Positions 48,413-59,715 of a DNA stretch of 64,000 bases are shown here, one piece after another (position 1 is the stretch's first letter; each line of letters begins with the position of its first letter). The stretch comes from Sipunculus nudus (Eukaryota; Annelida; Sipuncula; Golfingiida; Sipunculidae), in NCBI GenBank assembly GCA_026874595.1, contig CM049322.1, positions 40,976,840 to 41,040,839 on the forward strand, read 5' to 3'. The notes below the pieces were generated by a model. It was not told where the DNA came from. It did not search any database and saw only the letters and a list, made by a program, of their open reading frames with translations. Both the position numbers and the translations under genes were made by a program.

Positions 48413-49243
48413 ACTAGATGTGTCGGAACGACACGAATGCCCCCGCCTTGGGCAAATTAGAACCATTTGTTAAATTTTGAAAAAATTTTTAAGTTCAGGA
48501 GGTGTTGTATGGTCAAAAGTAGGTCAACAAGTGCAAAATGCAAACTTGATCTGTAAAGGGTCATTATCAAGCAACACACCAAAAATCAGGCCAGTATCTG
48601 CAGGCATTGTGAAAAAAAGTCCATATATGTGCATTTTTCATGAAAATTTCTGTCTTTCATGAAATTTTGTATGTTCAGGATCTGTCATATGGTGAAAAAT
48701 AGGTTAACTGGGACGAAATGCAAACTCGATCTGTAAGTGGTCATTATGCGCCCACAGACCAAACATTAGGCCAGTATCTGTAAGCATTGCATTGCGAAAC
48801 TAGAATATTAGCAAAAGTTGATAATCATTTATAAATTTAAATTGGAGAGGTATATACCATGTTTCATAACAATCCACCAAATGCTTCCTGAGAAATAAGC
48901 TCCTAAGTTTTTTTCTATACTAAGCTCTGTGACCTTGAAAAGTAGGTCAAGATCACCCATCTTTGAACTTGCCCAAGATTTTGTAAATATAATGCAATAG
49001 CACTGAAGAAATGAAGTTCCTGTGTTGAATACCTTTGGAGATATCCTGCACAAAAGGCCAAAATTGAAAAAATCTGATAAAATTTCATTAAAAAATCAGA
49101 AATTTCAGGTGGCGCCACCAAAATTGTGCAGCACATACAGACCATCAGTCCCTATGATCATAGTAAGTTTTGTGAAAATCCACACAATGGTTCCTGAGAT
49201 ATAAACTTCTGAGTATTTTTCTATAATCAGCTCTAAAATGTAG
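48413..49243 (+). mobile_element. Element E2, 5' part (pearl/Helentron-like), before the nested insertion
   Basis: It begins ACTAGA like E1. A perfect 6-bp hairpin follows: GTGTCG (48420-48425), loop GAA, CGACAC (48429-48434), then ATGCCCCCGCC (48437-48447). The body has repeated units (gcaaacttgatctgtaa..., with ggccagtatctgcaggcat), a GGTGGCGCCACC palindrome near 49110, and a unit ending in agctctgtgaccttgaa. It stops at ...gctctaaaatgtag, where F copy 2 begins. Confidence 0.65.
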
Positions 49244-51867
49244 AACAAGGGACCTATGGGTCACGACGCTCAGCTGTTATATATGATAAAAAAATATTAT
49301 TTAGAAATGAGGCACATGCTGGTTTTGTGTGGTAATAAATATAAGCTGTATTATGAGTTGTTGTTGTTTAGCTTATGTATGATTTTGATAGTACCTTTGG
49401 AGACAGGGAAGAGGATTGATTTCATTTATTTTATTAACAAATGGAGTACTACTGTCACACAGATTTTGACTTGGCCATATTACTTATAAGCAGAACATAT
49501 AATATAAGAGTTTAACTATTTATTAAAAATATTACAAATATTGTCCCAAATATAATTTTTATTAAAAATAATAAGAGAATCATATGATTTTTTAAAATGA
49601 AATATAATTGATATGATTATTAAAATAATATTAAAGAATATATTCATGAATGCATTCATGAATACATTTTGAAAGTATTTGCACGAGTATTCATATACTT
49701 TCATTTTTACCTGAATTCCCATTCTTTATGCAAGAAATTTTATAATGGAGTACATAATCATATTCGTTTTTAAATACAATTACAAAGTATTCGCACCCTG
49801 TCTGGTATTTATACAGTTTTCACCAAACAATGATGTTGAGAATCCAGAATATACAAAATTCACACATTTAAATAATGATCATAAGTACCTGGTTTTATGG
49901 CTTTTATTTATATTAAAAAATAACTGTAAAAAATTCATTTTGGACTAATTTTACATCAATGTACACACTAGACACAGTAGGAATCTAGATTAATATTATC
50001 AACTGCATCTTTGTCTATCATTAATTTCCTTCATATAATCCTTAATGATTAGTAATGAATAATATGATTTACTTCTTTATCATTAAAAATGAACTGAAAA
50101 ATTCCATAGGTGACTGCATGGTGTTATTTGGAATATGTGACATTCTACCCATCGATACAAGATTCTTATATCATCAGTAACTGCAAGTTAATTTCCTGTT
50201 ATTATAAACTAACAAATTCCTTTTCTATTTTTCTTTAATTTGTTATTAAAAACCAATGAAAATTTATTAATTTATTGTTTATTGTTATGATGTTGGTTAA
50301 AACTACTAGATGAGTTGGGTTGAACACCTGGATCAACTGTGGCTGGCCATCAGCTGCCTGGATTCTCCCCTCAAGCGTGCATAATTTGATGAAAGGTCAA
50401 CAAGGTCAACATACAGGTGACTCAAGAGGGGCTGGAGAGAGCAAAAGTCTGACAGGGTCTCATAAAAAACATTAATAAAAGCTACAATATTTGGCAAATT
50501 TCTTTCAGCTTTCTAAACTAAAAAGCTGAAATCCTTATGTGTGCATGATATGAAAATTATATCAACAGTGCTCACGGGAAACAAACGTGCCATGGTCACA
50601 GTTGGGCAAAATTTAAGGTACTAATTTTATATTTATACTAATAACTTATAAAATTTGAAAAATTCAGAACTAATTTTGGGTATTCAATTGAATCTTGATT
50701 AAATAATGTTACATCCCTGACAAAAAAGATCTCTAGCTTCAGCAATGCCCTTGTTAAGGGAGTAAATATATTTCTTGATTTTTTACAAAGTGCATTATGT
50801 TTGGGCCCATAACTTAAAAAAAAATACACAATACTGACATCATTTCTGGCATGTGCATAGTGAATGTATAGAAAAATATGTATATTATATATGGTCAAAG
50901 TCAGATCAGTGGTTTTGATATTAGGCAGTCTTAAAGTGTAACATTTGGTTTTTAATGGAAAAATGAAGTTTTTCATTGATATCTCGAAGGAATTAAGTCC
51001 TAGTGACCAAATTCTTGGCATGGTAGGGGATTTTGGAGAAAACTAACTGTATGCCAAATTTAAGGAACTTTGAGCTGAAGCTCGGGAGCTGAGCTCTAGC
51101 AAACTGCATAACACTAGCAATATGTGACATGGTGCTTGAAAACTTGAATAAAATCTACAGTTTTTGATGAACTGGTTTCAAATTTTTGGTGTTAATAGTT
51201 GAAATGCTAACAAAAACATGCTGTGAAAATTAAATCCACAGCAGTTACAGCAAAAAAACGTGCCATGGTCAAAGTTGGGCAAAATTTAAGGTACCAATTT
51301 TTTATTTTTGCTAATATTTTTAAAAATTTAAAAGATTTTGATCTAATTTTGGGTATACAATTTAATTTTGATTAATAAAAGTAATATTACTGGAAAAAAA
51401 GTGCTTAGCTTTAACAAGTTTTGTGTTAAGTGATAAAATTTCTTTCCTGATTATTTAAAAAATGCATTATGTTTGGGCCCATAACTTTTTTAAATTAAAT
51501 AATACAGACCTAATTTCTGGCATGTACATAGGAATTATATAGAGGATTATTTATAGGAAATATGAGGAAAAACAGATGAGTGGTTTTGATAGTAGGCAGT
51601 CCTAAAGTGTGAAAATAGGTTTTTAATAAAAAATTGAGGTTTTTCCTTAATTTCTCAAAGGAATGAAGTCGCAAAGACCCAGTTTTCGGCTTGGTAGGAG
51701 ATCTTGGGGACATCTAATATTATGCTGAATTTTGGATTCCTAGGTCTTACGGTTTCAAAACGTGCCACATCTACGGACGGACGGACGGACGGACGGACGG
51801 ACGGACGGACGACGGACAATGGACCACGACTATAGCTCAGATGACTTATAGTCAGCTGAGCTAAAAA
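49244..51867 (+). mobile_element. Element F copy 2, nested inside E2
   Basis: Near-identical to 28367-30995, with the same 5' end, two modules (near 50587 and 51256), ACGG tail (51773-51818) and terminal stems. On either side lie halves of one E2 unit: ctctaaaatgtag on the left and tgggtcaaggtcacccatctt on the right. An uninterrupted E2 unit (48925-48960) joins these two phrases almost directly. No clear target duplication is visible, which fits rolling-circle type insertion but does not prove it. Confidence 0.75.
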
Positions 51868-52204
51868 TGGGTCAAGGTCACCCATCTTCAAACTTTGACC
51901 GAGATTTTATCGATATACATCTTCACTGATGAAATAAAATTCCAACGGTGAATCCTTTTAGAGATATCCCGCTCACAAGGTAAAAGTTAACAGACGGGGA
52001 ACGGACGGACGGACAGACACCGGACAGACAGGGACGAAACGCGAACTTGATCTGTAACTGGTCATTATCTGCCCACACATCAAAAATCAGGCCGATATCT
52101 GCAGGCATTGCGAAAAAAAGTCCGTACAACTGTTTGATTTGGGAATGACGGAATGACGGACATGGGTAAAACTATATGCCCCGGCCACTTTGTGGCGGGG
52201 ACAT
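51868..52204 (+). mobile_element. Element E2, 3' part, after the nested insertion
   Basis: It resumes the interrupted E2 unit, then a short ACGG/ACAG run (about 51998-52028), another copy of the gatctgtaactggtcattat unit, and the 3' hairpin: 52176-52188 pairs with 52192-52204 around a TTT loop. The outer arm GGCGGGGACAT is also the near-inverse (10 of 11) of 48437-48447 at the 5' end. Confidence 0.65.
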
Positions 52205-52632
52205 TAAAAAGATTAAAACATCAAGTCATGCAGTGAAATTTTTTTCATTTGACTTCATTTGAACTGTTTAACCAGATATTTAATTTTCTTAACAATATTC
52301 CAATGTTTTTATTAAATTTTTATCCTTTCTAATAAAAAGAGGATGAAAATTGCATTTATGCCCAGTATTTTACAAGTATACTTTACATGTAAATGACTGC
52401 CAATAGTTGATACCATTCTCCTTCACTGCGTTACAATAATTTGCCCTTATCACCTCTTAACTGGCAGAGTGCATGTAATCCAGTTGGGATTTTCATTAAT
52501 TATTATTGAGGCTCCGCACAGGGCAGCGCAAACCCAATTAACCTAACACCAAGCCTGGGCTAATGTGTAGTTGTGAAAACACCATAATCCATCCGCAAAT
52601 ACTATTGACCAGAGCCTATAGGCAAACGTGAG
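52205..52632. other. Noncoding; CNE-like block at about 52430-52630
   Basis: The block is GC-richer than its flanks, with TAATCC, cattaattattattgagg and caattaacctaac cores, consistent with homeodomain-type regulatory DNA. Function is inferred only. Confidence 0.3.
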
Positions 52633-52745
52633 ATGTCAAAGCATTCTGGAATATCTTGGGCTCTCCTGAAAATTCTTGTTTCAATATTATGCAGCTTTTA
52701 TCTGCATGTCAAGTCTTGGTTTTATTTGTATGTTGTTAAATCCAG
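52633..52745 (+). CDS. Possible first exon with a hydrophobic N-terminus (weak)
   Basis: An ATG is followed by a short polar start and a hydrophobic run (WALLKILVSILCSFYL). The frame can end at a good donor, CAG|GTGGGT, after 37 codons plus two bases. This is what a signal-peptide exon can look like, but AT-rich DNA often yields such runs, and no following exon is recognised. Confidence 0.15.
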
Positions 52746-53744
52746 GTGGGTGACAAACTACTTACCCTTAATGATGTGGTATGTGAACTCTTCAATGCCA
52801 AGGTTGATTACCAAAATAGTTAAAACATGGATTTACATTAAACTCCCTCTTTATGAACAACCCACTTTAGTTCAGTCCCCCACCATGAGCACACACTTTT
52901 TTTGGTCTCCTCAAGGCATATGATAAAGTGACTCCATTAATTTATATATTTAAATTAGTTGGTCATGATATCCAGTTTTGGTAAGAGTCAGGACTAATTA
53001 ACTTGTAAAATCAATCACCAGTCTAAGCAAACTGATCAAAGATCAACTGAGAATCAGTTAAATATTCTATTACTACAGAAACTGGAAACATTTTGGAGCA
53101 TTTGTGCTGTACCATCCATATTTTGCTTTCTCAACCAAACCTTAAACTCACATAATTTAACTGCTCAAGGGTAGTTGTACATAAAAACATTCTTGGATCA
53201 GACTGAATTTCTACAGTTCATCCTGGTAGCCATTCTTTTTCAGGCTTTAATTGTGATATGATAAATAACTTATTTTGTTAACTGAGTTATATGCAACTAA
53301 AATTTATTTTATTTTAAAGCCATGTTTGACTAACTTGATGTATATGCCATCACTAGCTAGTTGCAGGGTTTACTTTAAGAAGAAAAGGAACGAAAAATAA
53401 AACATCACAATAACAGTTGGTACATAGTTCAATGCATTTTATCAAAACAATTTGCCTGATTTTCTGAACTAAATTTTCAGGAAAAAAAATAGTTTGAAAA
53501 TTCCAAAAAAAAATACTTGTTCAACACAAACACAAGCCATGTACTATAGTTATAGTCATCAAGTACAAATGTAACTTGCACATGAGAAATAAATAACAAC
53601 TGACAGTTGACTAATTATTTTGGGCCAATCAAAGTATCTGACTTGAAACTGATTTGAGACATTTTTCCTCTCTTTCCGAGACCTTTAACTGGCCAGAAAG
53701 ACAGAAATTCATTTTCTGGGTTTCCATGATTCCATTATGGCAAT
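52746..53744. other. Noncoding
   Basis: AT-rich, nothing recognised. Confidence 0.4.
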
Positions 53745-56175
53745 TCAGCAGCTATGAGTATATGCATAAAACCAAACAACAATTGTAGGTGGCACCACAA
53801 GTCTTGTATACAACAAAACTAAATGTCAAATCACTCCTGAGAAATAAGCAGGAGCATACACACTGCAAAAATTATTTTAGGTGGTGCCACCAGTCCTGTG
53901 CATACAACAAAGCTATCTGAGTGTATATGTCGAGGCCCAGATTAGAATCTGGCCCAATTTAAAACTAGGCCAGCCCAGATCAAAATTTTGATTTGGACCG
54001 GCCCAGATCAAAATTCTAATCTGGGCCAGACCAGTTTAAAACTGGGCCAGCCCAGATTAAAATTTTGATCTGGGCCGGTCCAGACTAAAATCCTGTGGTG
54101 AAGCCTTCAGGATTTAAATCTGGTCTGGACTGATTTGAAACTGGGCCAGCCCAGATTAGAATTTTGATCTGGGCCAGTCAAGTTAACAATCCTGTGGTGG
54201 ACTGATTTTAAACTGGACCAGCCCAGATCAGAATCCTAATCTACTCCTAGCCTGGCTTCAATTACACTATATTTAACTAGCTGGCCTTTCATCAATTCAA
54301 ATAATTTGTAAAACATTGTAAGACTGTAAGTCAATAATAATTAATATTTAATGAATTTATTTCATATTCTATGAAAATATCATTTTTTAGATCCTGTCAT
54401 ATTTATTTTGTAATTCCACCTCTTATGTGAAATGTCTATATATATAATTATAAGATAATCATGTTAAACATTGGTATTTTACAGCTAAACACTACAAATA
54501 TAGCTTGCATACATGTGCATTAATTCAACAAACTAAAACAAATTTAATCAATAAAGATTAATATATATGTTACTCAATGTTAAGCTTGTGATCCAAGACC
54601 TGTAAATTCAAAATTTATTTGTTATGTTAAGTTATTTAGCATATATCATAAATAAGTTGGGGTTATTTTGTCTGTGATCTGTCCCCAGCCCCCCAGTCAC
54701 CTATTAAAAAATTTGCACTTATTGTAACATTGGACCTAGAACTTATAACGTACTACATATTAAGGAAAGAAGGCCCTGAAACATCTATTTAGATAGAACA
54801 GTGGGAACAATATTCACCAACTCAGCATTTTAACCATTGAAGGTAGAGAATATTTGTATTGCAGCTTTGAACTATCTTCAATTTACATTATTTATCAGTG
54901 AATAGATTAGCTTTTTTTAAGTTATTAACTCAAAAGTGAAAACTCCACCATGTTTGTCACCCTCTGATTCTGAATTAAAATTCTAAATCCAATTTTCACT
55001 CATGTTCACCTCTATTTTTGAGACTGACAAATGACAACAATCATATCATTTTCTCAGCTGTGGATTTTCTGCTATTGAAAATTACAGAAATGGTATCACA
55101 AATCTCTCCCTAGCCCAATGTTAGGGCACAATGTCATGCTGATCGTCCAGATGAGCATCAAGACTGATAAATTACTTTTGTCCACTTATAGATAGGTAAA
55201 GCTGGTATTTAATTATGCATGTATATATTTAATATAACACATGAAATTTTGATATTCAGAACAGAAAATTATCTCAATTAAGTTGAAAATTTTGATATTA
55301 AGTCAAGTAGATGTCTCAGAACTGACACATATTCTAAACTGTGATTAATTATGGTAGTTGGTTTAGGTGAAGTTCAAATGTGAACTTGTATGCTTGAAGA
55401 ATAGATGAAACCAAAGAAGCACATCACATTTGTTCATTAGCTTTTTCCTCACTAAAATATTTTAAATGATCTTGTTCATTATCTGTTTTGTTCCCTTCAA
55501 AATTGTGTATCTGGAAAAAAATGTTTACTGTATGATAAATCTGATTTAAGATGATAAAAGTCAAGCTAGCCTAAGATTAGATTAGGATTCTGATCTGGTT
55601 AGGCCCAGTTTAAAATCAGTCCACCACAGGATTGTAATCTTGACTAGCCCAGATTAAAATTTTGATCTGGGCCAGCCCAGTTTAAAATCAGTCCACCACA
55701 GGATAATAAACTTAACCAGCCCAGATCAAAATTCTAATCTGGGCCAGCCCGGTTTAAAATCAGTCCAGACCAGATTTAAATCCTGAAGTCTTCACCACAG
55801 GATTTTAATCTGGACCGGCCCAGATCAAAATTTTAATCTAGGCTGGCCCAGTTTAAAACTGGTCTGGCCCAGATTAGAATTTTGATCTGGGCCGGTCCAA
55901 ATCAAAATTTTGATCTGGGCTGGCCCAGTTTTAAATTGGGCCAGATTCTAATCTGGGCCTCGACATATACATATATGCCCAATTTCAGGCTGATATATCA
56001 AATCCCTCCTGAGATACACTGTGCAAAAATTATTGTAGGTGGCGCCAGCAGTCTTGTATACAACAAAACTATCCTATAAGTAATGATATGTACAATTTCA
56101 GGCTGATATATCAATTCCCTCCTGAGAAATAAGCAGGTACAATATATATACACTATGCAAAAATCTTTGCAGGTA
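53745..56175 (+). repeat. Tandem units of about 110 bp, interrupted by element B
   Basis: The unit carries attgtaggtggcgccac (variants), cttgtatacaacaaaact, aatttcaggctgatatatca and ctcctgagaaataagcagg. Two units lie left of B (about 53785-53927) and two right of it (55966-56175). Similar phrases occur inside E2, so this may be a fragment of a related element. Confidence 0.6.
53928..55965. mobile_element. Element B: 2.0-kb long-TIR (foldback-type) element
   Basis: Left arm about 53928-54259, right arm about 55561-55965, inverted copies; the right arm carries an extra repeat of its words. It starts TGTCGAGGC and ends GCCTCGACA, flanked by TATA on each side. Arms are built of words with cores like CAAAATTTTG between GAT and ATC, framed by ccagccca and tgggcc. 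The frame matches element A although the cores differ. The interior of about 1.3 kb has no transposase and no recognisable gene. The flanking tandem units rejoin neatly if B is removed. Confidence 0.75.
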
Positions 56176-57769
56176 GTGATATAACTGACATCATTTTCCT
56201 TCACAAAACACCTGACCCTCACATGACACATGTACCACCTGGTCCAAGGAATTTCATAGACCTGTTATGTTCTATTTCAACCATGTATGTATAACAAGTG
56301 CCTCACTTGACCATACGTGTATAAAGTACACACATATGACCACTGTGGCAGCCACTATCAATTGTGTGCAAATCTATGATGACGACTTCATGGAAGAGGG
56401 GAGCACAGATTTTACATGTAAAGCCATTTTTACTATATACTGACACTACTGGTAAGTTAATAAGTACTATTATTAGTATATTTTTAATGTCAGTATCCAT
56501 AGAACAACTTAAAAATTAATAAAGTACAAGAGGGAGATATCATTTCAGCTATAATTATAAGCTAATATACCAATAGGTACATCTCTAATGATCACATGGA
56601 AAATGTTGAACTGAAAAATTCTGGTACATCATACATGGACTACATGTAGTAGAAACCTTTGGATATTTCCCAGAAACATTAGCATATCATTTGTTCCATG
56701 TCACTGAATGTACTGATTAGGTACCAGTAATATTATCGCAAATACAATTTTAGCACCTGCATCACTTGGCAATAATCGATAATACAGAGGGCTTTATATA
56801 GGTGGCCTGCAGCAATGATTCAGTTTCATCAGGTAGGTGAAGGGAAGCCCATACTATTAGCAGACAACAAACGACAGGCAATGCATGGGCTAATCGGCAA
56901 ACACCCATTCTGACCATCACGTGTTCAAATTATTCGGAGCGAAAATGACCTGATGCCACGATTCCACCATCATGACCTGGTCGGCCTCATCAAATCACAC
57001 ACTGGCCGAACATCAGGCCCCAGACACGAATTAGCTATGCCTATCTCTCTAACTGTCTGGCAGAAATGACTATGAAATATTTGAAACGTTGCAGAGAGAT
57101 AGATAGTATCATCGATCAATAAGTCCAAAATATGACAGTTTATCCGTCTTGTTAGAGCTTGCAACATCAGCTGATCAACCCCATCTAAATGATTGTCAGG
57201 TCATTCTAGTGGTATTTAATTATATTTTGCCATTTTCTATGTTCTAGAAATCTCAGAAATCTAAAGAAAGACAACACCAAAGGTATGAATATAGCTAACT
57301 GTGCAAAGTGACTAAGGCATACAGTAAAATCTACAATTATTTATGTAATTTTCTAAAAAAAAATTTCACTCAATTTTCCAAGCTTTGATGCACAACAAGT
57401 TCAAGGGGAAGAGATGTCACACAGTTCATGGCTGATGTTGTTATCAGATGATTCTGTGACTTTTTAAGTACAAAGTTATCTGATTTTTCCAAACACAAAG
57501 TTATCAGGACGTTCAAAGAATATTAATTATCAAAAGTGAAAGGTACATAGATATCAGATAATCCAAACCATATGGTTATCTGAAAGTGCCAATTTTATGC
57601 CATACATTTGTCTGAGAGATCCCTGTCTAAGGGACTGTTAGCAAAAAATTCCATGTACATTCCAAGAGGATATTATCAAAGTTTTACAACAAGTCTGAAG
57701 CTGAATGTTCATCACAGGTCTGTTGCATTAAGTGTATTAATTACTTCAGCAAAGCAGCAGTAGATATGT
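56176..57769. other. Noncoding; GC-richer island at about 56810-57190
   Basis: The island is non-repetitive, includes catcacgtgttc and has an ORF on minus without domain. The rest is AT-rich. Confidence 0.35.
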
Positions 57770-57960
57770 TTTTGGTGGTGTTGGTTTGTCTGTCTGTTAG
57801 CAACATTACTCAAGAAGTTATTAACAGATTTTGTTGAAATTGTCAGGATAGCTCGGCAATGATACAAGGAACAATTGATTAAATTTGTGGTGCAAATAAT
57901 TCCAGTCCAGAATAAGTGTTTTAAGGGGTTTTATAACACATTTGTTCACACAGGGATGTA
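57770..57960 (+). repeat. Dispersed repeat fragment (5' portion)
   Basis: Phrases gtttgtctgtctgttagcaa, aacagattttgttgaaattg and gataca-gaacaattgatt follow the order of a common invertebrate repeat and loosely match the tctagtt family in this window. The class is unsure. Confidence 0.35.
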
Positions 57961-59349
57961 ACGTCACGATATGGCCAGCTTAGGAGTATGAGTCGTGACG
58001 TCAAAGTGGACAATGACGTCACACAATGTCATGTGCCAATGAAATGTGCCATTTCCCTGTAAGGTGTCAGTAAATCAATGTACAGCAAGGGAGCCTTTCT
58101 ATACCAGGAATAATGTTGCATTTCTGACAAAGCTATGTCAGTGTAGGCCCAATGAGCTTCCTTTACGGAAGTCTAAACTATCCGGGCACATTTCTAATTT
58201 AGTCATGTTTTGGTCTTAAGTCAAGAGGCACCTTAGTCACAATGGTATCCATTTATTTCACAATGGCAAAGAAACAATGACATTAAAATCTGAAATCATG
58301 TTTCAGCAACAAACTCTAGAAATTCAAAATTACATTTTGTGATAGAAAAATTAGACACTTCTGTCCACACACAGACAGGGAAAATTAAACAATCATAGCT
58401 GGCCCTGTCAGCTGGCGGACTGTAATGATGAACAGACATTCAGTGTCAACAATGTTTTTTTTTCTTGCGGGTAGTTGCTATTGATCTTCTTGGAGAACGT
58501 GAGCTTTTGCAGCTGTGTCTTGTTAAGACAGAGGAACTGTCTAATTTCATGTGTAAATAAAAGCTGGAGCTGCTGCCTGTTAAACCTAAATCAGTAATGT
58601 TTGCACTTGTAGAAAAGGGAAATTTCATGTCATTGTAGTAAAATCACTTTAGACATTGGTGTAAAGGCATCTATTCCCACTTTCTTTTGAAATAAAATCA
58701 TCTGGATTTAAAATTTCATCCAATTAAGGCTGTTTCTGATACAATTTATATTAGAAGAAAATGAAAATCATACACAAATTATTTTTAAACATACAACTGG
58801 TAAATACACAACAAAAACTTCAATTTCATTACATCTTGTAGGACCACAAAACATATCCATGTAAGCAGGTGGTCATGTAATGGAGGTGGTGGTTAGGTCA
58901 AGTTTTGCTCTATATATGTATTTGTGGCCTGCATAAAATCCATGAATATCTGTTTTTCACACCCTGTGCTAATTATTGCAGATCACTTTTATCTCACTTT
59001 TAGTTAACCTCAATGATGAGTTGAGTATGAATATGAACTAAAAAGTCTTCCCCAAAAATCTATGCTTGAATAAAGTTGAATTCTTTTAAATTCAATCTGT
59101 CACCTAAAAACATCATCATAAAAATATCATCATAAAAGCGTGTTTGTGTCAAAGTTGAAGGGACTTATAATGGAAGAATTTGACACACAAGTAGTTCAAA
59201 TCAGGAATGGGTTTTTCTTTATATTTTTTTAGGGAATTAAAGCTTAGGACTTTTCTTGCGTATTTGAAATAAGCAAGTCTAAACACATAGAGGTTTTGCA
59301 GTATATGCATAAGATTTCCTAAAGGTCCTTCCTGTTTTCCCACATTTTC
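57961..59349. other. Noncoding; block with four TGACGTCA-like sites near 57960-58025
   Basis: aacgtcacgat, cgtgacgtcaaa and caatgacgtcacac lie within 65 bp. They resemble CREB/ATF half and full sites (TGACGT, TGACGTCA). Otherwise no feature. Confidence 0.35.
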
Positions 59350-59715
59350 TTACATTATTCCACAGAAATCAATGCTGTAATACTGAAAGATCAGGTTTCT
59401 GTCCTCGAGGGTTCTTGTATGAGTCATCTCTGGTGGCCCGACATAAGGATCACATCGGCAAGTAAAATAATCCACACTGACAATATCAATGCAAGCACCA
59501 GTAGGGGATTTGCATTTAGGTGATGAAAAACAATGATGTTTCACCAAACATGACCCTCTAAAGTGGTACTGATGATTTTGTAATGTTGCGATATCATAGC
59601 CCTCAAATATATCTATCATTACAGCTATTATATACAAGACTGGCTGTTTATGCAACATGTTATTATATGCAGACAAGCCTGTGACAAGCACTGTAATCAG
59701 CAGAGAAATCTCCAT
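59350..59715 (-). CDS. Small secreted, EGF-like protein or exon (121 residues)
   Basis: From the ATG at 59715 the frame opens with MEISLLITVLVTGLSA, a plausible signal peptide. It later has a cysteine-rich part with spacing C-x5-C-x6-C-x10-C-x-C, ending YFTCRCDPYVG, which fits cysteines 1-5 of an EGF-like domain. The sixth cysteine is missing, and the one other late Cys is too far (CGIM at the end). The stop TAA overlaps a strong donor (AAT|GTAAGA, exon end 59354). Possible acceptors lie inside the start region (ctgctgattacag) and further in (accactttag). So this may be one internal exon of a larger gene, a single-exon gene, or a pseudogene. Its composition contrasts with the flanks. Confidence 0.45.
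   Translation of the reverse strand: MEISLLITVLVTGLSAYNNMLHKQPVLYIIAVMIDIFEGYDIATLQNHQYHFRGSCLVKHHCFSSPKCKSPTGACIDIVSVDYFTCRCDPYVGPPEMTHTRTLEDRNLIFQYYSIDFCGIM

Noticed and set aside
48413-52204. CRISPR-like or bacterial repeat array
   Set aside because: Unit lengths, lack of equal spacers and eukaryotic context show these are interspersed-element cores.
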